Source: Pycnococcus provasolii
Taxonomy: Eukaryota; Chlorophyta; Pseudoscourfieldiophyceae; Pseudoscourfieldiales
Reading direction: 5' to 3'
Assembly (NCBI GenBank): GCA_049487715.1
Contig: CP150557.1
Span: 124,001-188,000 of the forward strand
DNA length: 64,000 bases
Shown: one piece after another, positions 58,550 to 64,000 of the stretch
How the letters are laid out: every line of letters starts with the position of its first letter
Numbering within the stretch: the first letter of the stretch is position 1
Program-made: the position numbers and the translations under genes
Notes under the pieces: model-generated
The model's database searches: none
Told to the model about the DNA's origin: nothing
Seen by the model: the letters and a program-made list of their open reading frames with translations, nothing else

Positions 58550-61516
58550 TTATGGGCTGCGCTTGCCAAACGGCCATCCAAGATGCGACGCTGGCTGCTT
58601 GGACTGATTCGTCGACGACGATTCTGGCGACGACGACGAGGCTGGTGCAGGTGCCACCGCCTCGGCGCCATCTTGGAAACGCATGCGAACCTCAGATATG
58701 CGCCGCAGCGCCTCCATCGCCTGCGCCTCTAGATCCATCACCTTGCGCGAATCAAGGTCTTCAAGCGAAAAGCCACGCGCGTAGTCTAATTCGCGCTGAA
58801 GTGCCTTATTTGCCTCCATCGCCAAGCCCGAGTGCTCGACGACAATCGTATCGTTTGCATCGGCCCAATCGTCGTCACCGGGCGACGACGGATCCGCAAA
58901 ACGGACTGGGCTTCCTGCCGAGAGCTCAACCGTCACCGGAGACCCAGGCTCAGAGATTCGAGGCGATCCTGCATCTGCTGACCTCCGAGCAGCAGCCTGC
59001 AGCCTCCTGCGCAACTCTTCATTTTCCTCGCGCATCTGTTCTGTACCGCTGGTGAGCTCGGCGACACGCTCCTGCAGCACGCGGTTGTCCGCCTGCGTGA
59101 CTTGCACCTCGAAGTTCCTCTCGCCCAGCTCAACGCGCAGGCGGTCAACCACGCTCGCAAACTGGCTCGGCTCAACTTGATGCTCCGTCGCTCCAATTTC
59201 GCGCTGCTCGAGCACACTCATGCGGCGATTCTTTTCCAAAATCTGCTGGCGCAGCACGCGAATCTCCTCCTGCGACGCCGCCGTGCTATGGCTTGCCTCG
59301 GCCAATGCATCGTCCTTCTCAGCAATCTCACGAGCGAGAATGCGCATCTCCTGCCGGAACATTTCGATCTGCGCCTGGTCTAGTTCGCGCTCACTGTCCG
59401 TGCGCATCGCCGCCGCGCCAAGGTGAATGTCCCCAGCGCCTGTGTTCCCACGCGCGACATGCCCAACCAAGTTCGGGCTCTCGTTCGCTTTCTTCGAAAA
59501 CGCCGATGGCGGTGAGTCCGCCTGGCCCTTATTAGCCCTTGCGCTCATCGGCTGCTTCTCTGATGTGTGTGGCGTTCGCCGCGAAGCCGGCGTCGCCGCT
59601 CTGCTCTCCGGCGTGCCGGAAAAGCCTTTGCCACGCAGCCAAGACATGAATCCGCCCTTGCGACGCTCCACCTCCTGCGAATGCTCCTTGCGCGTGTCCG
59701 GTGTCACGCCTCCGGCACCACGCGACATGCTGCCGCCACCACCACCACCACCATTCTCCTTCCCCACGCTTAAGGACGCGAGATCGGGGAGCTCACCGTC
59801 GAATGAGCGACTTCGCTTGATGGGCTGGTCAATACTGACACCACCGGGTGAAGGTCGCGTGGTTCTCGCGTCGATCGGCTCCACCAAACGGCTCGAGTGC
59901 AGAATGATCTTCGTCAGGCGCTGTATGCGCGCCTCAAGCGCCAGTTTGTCCGCCTCTCGCTCGAGCAGCGCAGCGTGTTCCTCAGCCACGCGCTGACGCA
60001 GCGCGTTGACGTCCTCCATGGAGTCGAGCAGCGGCCCGTCACCACCACCCTGGCCTTTCATGAACTGCATCTGCTCGAGCTGCTTGCGCAGGTCGCGAAT
60101 CTCCGCGCGGTACTTCTTGATGAGGCTCTTCTCGTCGAGCACCTCGTTCAGATGCGTCGACACCTGGATGCTCTTTGCGCGATGGGCGAACTTGAGCGTG
60201 TTGTGCGTTTCCTCAACGTTGCCTGACGCGGGCGTCACCGTGCAAATGAGCGACACCTTCCCCTTGCCGCTGAGTGCGGGCTGCAGAACGCGCGTGAGCT
60301 TGGAATCTCGGTACGGAACGTGGCCCGGATCCTTCTTGTCGCTGAGCTTCGCGATGACCGTGCCAAGTGTGAGCAGGCTCTTGTTGATGTACGCGCCCTC
60401 CGTCTGTCGCTTCCCGCTGTTCGCGGCTCTCGAGCTCTCCGATCCCGCGAGGTCAATCAAGTTGAGCGTGCCAAGCAGACTCGCCGCGCCCTCGGCGCTG
60501 TCGCCTTGGTCTCCGTGCATCGGCGCGGTGGGCGAAGAGCGCCCGTTCGTCTTCGGGCTGCCCGTGCGCGTTGCGCTACTCTCGCACCACAGGCGGAAGA
60601 TGGTGTGACTTCGGCTGCTCTCTTCGTTGAAGCGAGTGGACCCGACGTGCCGATGCGCCTCTCCTGCGGCGATGAGCGACATGACGTGGTCACCGGAGAG
60701 AACCACCTCCTCCTTCAGCCCTTCCACGTAAACGCCTCTTCCAGCCTCCTCTCGCACGCGCAGGTGCGTATTTGCTGGGTCGAGCAGGTCGTTGATCACC
60801 TCGTTGTAGATTTCGAAGTAGCTGACGCGCAGCACGTACTCGCGCGCAGGCGTGTCGTCGATAATGCGGAACACCTCCTCCACCGCGAGCGGTATGACAC
60901 CAGGGTCGCCGTCGCACCCTGACATGGTGTGCGTCTTCCCGCTCGACGTGACGCCGTACGCGAACACCGTTCCGTCCGTTCCCTCCATTGCTCCACGCAC
61001 CGCTGGCCTGGCCGCGGCGCGGTACACGTCTCTGGTTCTGGTCATTCCGTGGAACACGTAGTCGTACGCGTAGGTGACAGGCGACCCGTCTTTGTTCTGC
61101 AGGCTCGAGCTGTTCACGCCGTCGTTTGACCTGGACGCTCTGTTTCCGAGTCCGAGCAGCCGTCCCGCCCCTCCGGACGACCCTTTGCTATCCTGCGCGA
61201 CCATCGCTCGCACGTGCCTGTCGTCGAGCGGCGCCCAGCACTCTTTCTCGCGTCTGTTGTGTTCCTTGTTCGTGAGCGGTCGAAATCGCACGCACACGAA
61301 TATGTTCTCGCGTCGCGTCGCGAGGTCAGCGGGTGGCGACGACACGATACCGCCATAGGATGCGCGTCCTCCGTGTCTGTGTGTACTGCTGCTTCCTGGC
61401 GTTTGTGTGGGACTGTCGTGCGCACCTCCAGGTCCTCCTAGGCTCGTTGATCTGATCGGTTCCTGCTGCAGCGTTCGGCGGTACTGCGTGGTTCCTGGCG
61501 GCGACGCGAACGCCAT
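58550..61516 (-). CDS. Kinesin motor protein, kinesin-7 (CENP-E)-like
   Basis: A 988-residue protein. The motor domain spans about 71-400: NIFVCVRFRPL start, P-loop GVTSSGKTHTM, switch I NEESSRSHTIF, switch II NLIDLAGSES, then the loop-12 region with YINKSLLTLGTVIAKLSD and VPYRDSKLTRVLQPALSGKG. The neck HNTLKFAHRAKSIQVSTHLN, with an N-terminal motor and coiled coil after it, fits plus-end-directed kinesin-7. The rest has coiled coils (about 490-560, 720-860) broken by Ser/Pro/Gly linkers, and a basic GKRSP end. Kinesin-7 members attach kinetochores to microtubules or move organelles. A loop insertion in the early motor (GSSGGAGRLLGLGNRASRSN) is unusual. ATG at 61516 is the first in frame. The stop lies 130 bp from the SGNH gene stop. 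Confidence 0.93.
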   Translation of the reverse strand: MAFASPPGTTQYRRTLQQEPIRSTSLGGPGGAHDSPTQTPGSSSTHRHGGRASYGGIVSSPPADLATRRENIFVCVRFRPLTNKEHNRREKECWAPLDDRHVRAMVAQDSKGSSGGAGRLLGLGNRASRSNDGVNSSSLQNKDGSPVTYAYDYVFHGMTRTRDVYRAAARPAVRGAMEGTDGTVFAYGVTSSGKTHTMSGCDGDPGVIPLAVEEVFRIIDDTPAREYVLRVSYFEIYNEVINDLLDPANTHLRVREEAGRGVYVEGLKEEVVLSGDHVMSLIAAGEAHRHVGSTRFNEESSRSHTIFRLWCESSATRTGSPKTNGRSSPTAPMHGDQGDSAEGAASLLGTLNLIDLAGSESSRAANSGKRQTEGAYINKSLLTLGTVIAKLSDKKDPGHVPYRDSKLTRVLQPALSGKGKVSLICTVTPASGNVEETHNTLKFAHRAKSIQVSTHLNEVLDEKSLIKKYRAEIRDLRKQLEQMQFMKGQGGGDGPLLDSMEDVNALRQRVAEEHAALLEREADKLALEARIQRLTKIILHSSRLVEPIDARTTRPSPGGVSIDQPIKRSRSFDGELPDLASLSVGKENGGGGGGGSMSRGAGGVTPDTRKEHSQEVERRKGGFMSWLRGKGFSGTPESRAATPASRRTPHTSEKQPMSARANKGQADSPPSAFSKKANESPNLVGHVARGNTGAGDIHLGAAAMRTDSERELDQAQIEMFRQEMRILAREIAEKDDALAEASHSTAASQEEIRVLRQQILEKNRRMSVLEQREIGATEHQVEPSQFASVVDRLRVELGERNFEVQVTQADNRVLQERVAELTSGTEQMREENEELRRRLQAAARRSADAGSPRISEPGSPVTVELSAGSPVRFADPSSPGDDDWADANDTIVVEHSGLAMEANKALQRELDYARGFSLEDLDSRKVMDLEAQAMEALRRISEVRMRFQDGAEAVAPAPASSSSPESSSTNQSKQPASHLGWPFGKRSP

Positions 61517-62914
61517 GGAGCTTGACTGGCACTGGACTTCGAAGATGTGTTGTGTATGGCTTAAAATATCCACCGGTGGTAAGTGTAAGTACAAGTTCTC
61601 TGGACTCTTTTAAAAATAGATACCTTAAGGCAAGTACACAAGTACAGAACACGTTTGTATTTAAAGACTTGTATGTTAACCTTAAATAACCTTAAGTAAC
61701 TCGACAACCAACAATATTTAAAAAAACGTAAAACAATATGTGTATGGAGTGCACTGGAGATATGTACAGTACGTACGTCCGGAGCAAGGCTCAAGGCGGT
61801 CTTCAAGTTGCTTGAAGCAAGTTGTTGGTTTTTGAGTTCGTCAAGAGTCTTGCCAGTTGCCACGAGGCTCTTGTTGACGTTGTTCCCTCCTCAAGAAGTG
61901 GTTCAAGTGTTGACAGTCAGTCGTCTTGGTCTTGGAGTTGTTCCAGTTGTTGTTCCAGTTGTTGTTGTTCCAGTTGTTGTTGTTGTTCCAGTTGTTGTTG
62001 ACACAAAAAACACCACACACAAGAAGCAGTCAAGGTTTCTTTCAAGCTGTTTCTTGTTTGTTAACGACCTCTTGCAACGTGTTTGTAGTACTACTGTACA
62101 ACTCTTGTTTGGGAGTTTGGGAGTTTGGGAGTTTGTGAGCGGGAGACTTGTTTTGTTCTTGTTCTTGTTTTTGTGTTGTGGTGGAACCACTCATGCACAC
62201 CACTCATGCACACCACTCATGCACGCCCACTTCTCGTCCTTCCTCCAGTTCAAGACTAGTACTAGGGTACTGTAAAAGGCTCTCCTCCTTATACATATTC
62301 CAGTTCCTCCATCCGAGCCGACTCGACCCTTGCCGACCCGTGCCACTTGCAGATGGTTGTGGCGCTGTCTTGTCCTTCTAAAACGTTTACTGTATTAGAG
62401 TCCAGAGTCCCATTCCCTGATTCCAGGATTTCAAGACAAACTGACAAAGAAGATACAAATACAGTACAAGTTACAAGCCGGCCAGACCTCAGACTGTCCG
62501 AGGTGGTCAAACGCGTGCTCAAGGTGGACCGTGGACATCGGAGCAAACACAGAGACCTGTGGTCTCAACAGTTGCAAGTTGCAAGAAACAGCAAGAAGCA
62601 CGAATTCATTAATCCAATGACAATCCATATTCCATGCAAGACCTCCTCCATGTCCAAACTCCAAGGGGCATCCCATGAGTTAGGGTTAGGGTTAGGGTTA
62701 GGGTTAGGGTTCGGGTTCGGGTTCGGGTTCGCCGAGGTCCTCCTCCCCCCCCCCCCCCCCCTCCACGCACAGTACTCATGCGAATGTGAAAGTGAATGGC
62801 CGCACACAAATGGCCACTCGGTATGTATGTCCCTCAATGCACCCCTGCCCCTGCCCCTGTTGGTTCTTATAGTCAGCGTCAGCGTTATCCTTATCCTTAT
62901 GGGGTTCGTCACCC
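61517..62914. other. Intergenic region with several simple repeats
   Basis: About 1.4 kb without a supported gene. It has GTTGTTGTTCCA repeats (about 61940-62000), GGGAGTTT repeats (62108-62136), three CACTCATGCACAC copies (62188-62225), a TTAGGG/TTCGGG array (62678-62730) and a poly-C run (62744-62761). Frames across these repeats are products of the repeats. Confidence 0.65.
62678..62730 (+). repeat. TTAGGG array grading into TTCGGG
   Basis: Five GTTAGG units followed by four GTTCGG units, about 190 bp before the LpxB-related gene. The ordered change from TTAGGG to TTCGGG resembles variant repeats next to telomeres, but coding sequence follows on the right. Confidence 0.9.
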
Positions 62915-64000
62915 ATGTCGCTCTTTGAAACTTCACCGTGTCATACGGTCAGTGCTTTTAGGTGTTTCTTTCGGCGCAGGGTCAGGGTTAGGGCTCATCG
63001 TGATTCTCCTGGTGGTCCTCCTGGTGATAGTGATGTGACTCCTCGTCGGTCATGGTGGTCGTGTCCTGTTTTTGTCCAACGGACATGGCGAGGATGAGAT
63101 CTCTGCGTGTATCATACACGCGCTCAACCGTCATCTCTTTCTCGGAGAAGATTCTTCCGGAGGAGACACCTCTTCTTCATCCTTCGTTTCTGATTCTTCG
63201 GAATGTCTGATTGACATATCTGCCCTCCCACTGGTGGGTCAGGGATTCGCGTATCGCCGTCTCGCTGATCAATACAACAACGTCGACGTCATTGGGGACG
63301 CCGAAAACCTAAGAGATATGCCCAGTGGAGGGTTCGTCTACATGGAACCTGTCAAACAACTATCACGCGACGTTAAGGCGGGACTTATAGGTACACTCGC
63401 GAGACAGTGGAGAGCTGTCGCGGAGTGGAGCGTGCAAGGTGAAGGGGGACTCATTGTGGCTGTCGGTGACATCCTCCCACTCGCATTTGCCGCGTTCGCG
63501 CCGCCAAAAACAATAAGAACGAAAACGCCATATGCATTCGTCGGATGTGCCAAAAGTCAGCACTACCTCACGGACGTGCCTTTCGACAACGACAACGACA
63601 ACGACAAACAGGTAAACTGGAAAGATGTCGACGAGTATCCGCATGCAAGGCCGTGGATTGAGCGCAGACTCGCGCCAGGGTGCGTCTATCTGCCTTGGGA
63701 GGTGGCGCGCGTCGCCGACGAGAGGTGCGTGCTCGCCTGCCCGCGCGATGCCGCGACAACGGAAGCCTTGCGACAAGCGGTACACACGCGAAGACGGAAC
63801 AAAGGCAGTACGACAGCAGCCGAGGGAGCGGCGCACGTGAAGTATCTCGGAAATCCCATGCTTGACATTGCCGCGGCAATGCCTTGCGGAGGTGTCTGGA
63901 ATGTGGACAAATGTCGCACCGTGATTGCACTTCTGCCCGGCACGCGCGCGGGCGAGGCGGTGCACAACCTTCGCCGTTGCTTGCGAGCTTGTCACGGATA
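62915..64000 (+). CDS. LpxB-related (lipid-A-disaccharide synthase-like) glycosyltransferase, plastid/cyanobacterial type, partial
   Basis: From 63063 the frame reads VLFLSNGHGEDEISACIIHA, then LIDISALPLVGQGFAYRRLA, RDMPSGGFVYMEPVKQL, LIVAVGDILPLAFAAF and PYAFVGCAKSQHYL. This block order is that of the cyanobacterial and plastid lipid-A-disaccharide synthase-related family, whose acceptor is unknown. A later VIALLPGTRAGEAVHNLRR matches the C-terminal nucleotide-sugar half. The gene runs off the right edge. The coding frame has a stop at 63036 and no ATG after it. An ATG at 62915 opens another frame (FRCFFRRRVRVRAHRDSPGG, then DSDVTPRRSWW) that looks like a transit peptide. A +1 change between about 63036 and 63062 would join them, by an indel or a very short intron. 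Confidence 0.82.

Noticed and set aside
61808-62275. Hydrophobic frame VVPVVVVPVVVVVPVVV as a membrane protein
   Set aside because: Produced by a GTTGTTCCA simple repeat; other frames of the same repeat are equally open.

Overview
The window is nuclear DNA from a compact, intron-poor, GC-rich eukaryote, most likely a small flagellated green alga of prasinophyte type. The evidence is an organelle-type EngB GTPase with a long N-terminal extension, a cyanobacterial/plastid-type LpxB-related glycosyltransferase, a cryptochrome/photolyase, and spliceosomal, centromeric and mitochondrial genes. A complete axonemal dynein heavy chain shows that cilia are built. Genes lie head-to-head or tail-to-tail with short spacers. 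Only two introns are well supported (75 bp in the dynein, 146 bp in an SGNH hydrolase). I saw no convincing tRNA, rRNA, CRISPR array or bacterial-type operon. The species guess (Pycnococcus-like) is inference only.

Layout. 1-7 kb: a partial UBA-domain protein with polyN and polyQ (-), EngB (+), and a GLAPLG-repeat protein (-). 7-9.4 kb: gene-poor, with a pair of identical-length 296-bp direct repeats that look like LTRs. 9.4-16.5 kb: coiled-coil protein (+), TBC Rab-GAP (+), RAD1-like 9-1-1 clamp subunit (-), secreted Cys-rich protein (+). 17-24.3 kb: mitochondrial carrier (+), class I methyltransferase (-), PARG (+), a small conserved Cys-motif protein (+), cryptochrome/photolyase (+). 25.7-38.4 kb: dynein heavy chain (+). 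38.8-46.3 kb: free-standing CobW C-terminal domain (-), PRP22-type DEAH helicase (+), PET100-like small protein (-), conserved unknown protein (-). 47-51.8 kb: TruA-type pseudouridine synthase (+), UBAC2-like rhomboid-fold protein (+), bestrophin-like protein (-). 52.4-64 kb: trypsin-like GPI-type protease (+), VWA-like membrane protein (-), SGNH hydrolase (+), kinesin-7-like motor (-), LpxB-related protein (+, running off the right edge).

Features beyond single genes. (i) A conserved element of about 45 bp lies just downstream of the stop codon of at least four unrelated genes, always in the sense orientation. (ii) Short TTAGGG/CCCTAA arrays recur in the upstream spacers of many genes and are not at a chromosome end. 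(iii) Three genes each appear to need the same +1 frame change. (iv) A CobW C-terminal domain stands alone without its GTPase. Genome maintenance (RAD1, PARG, cryptochrome/photolyase) and ciliary or cytoskeletal functions (dynein, kinesin, coiled-coil protein) are well represented, but nothing shows that neighbours are co-regulated.
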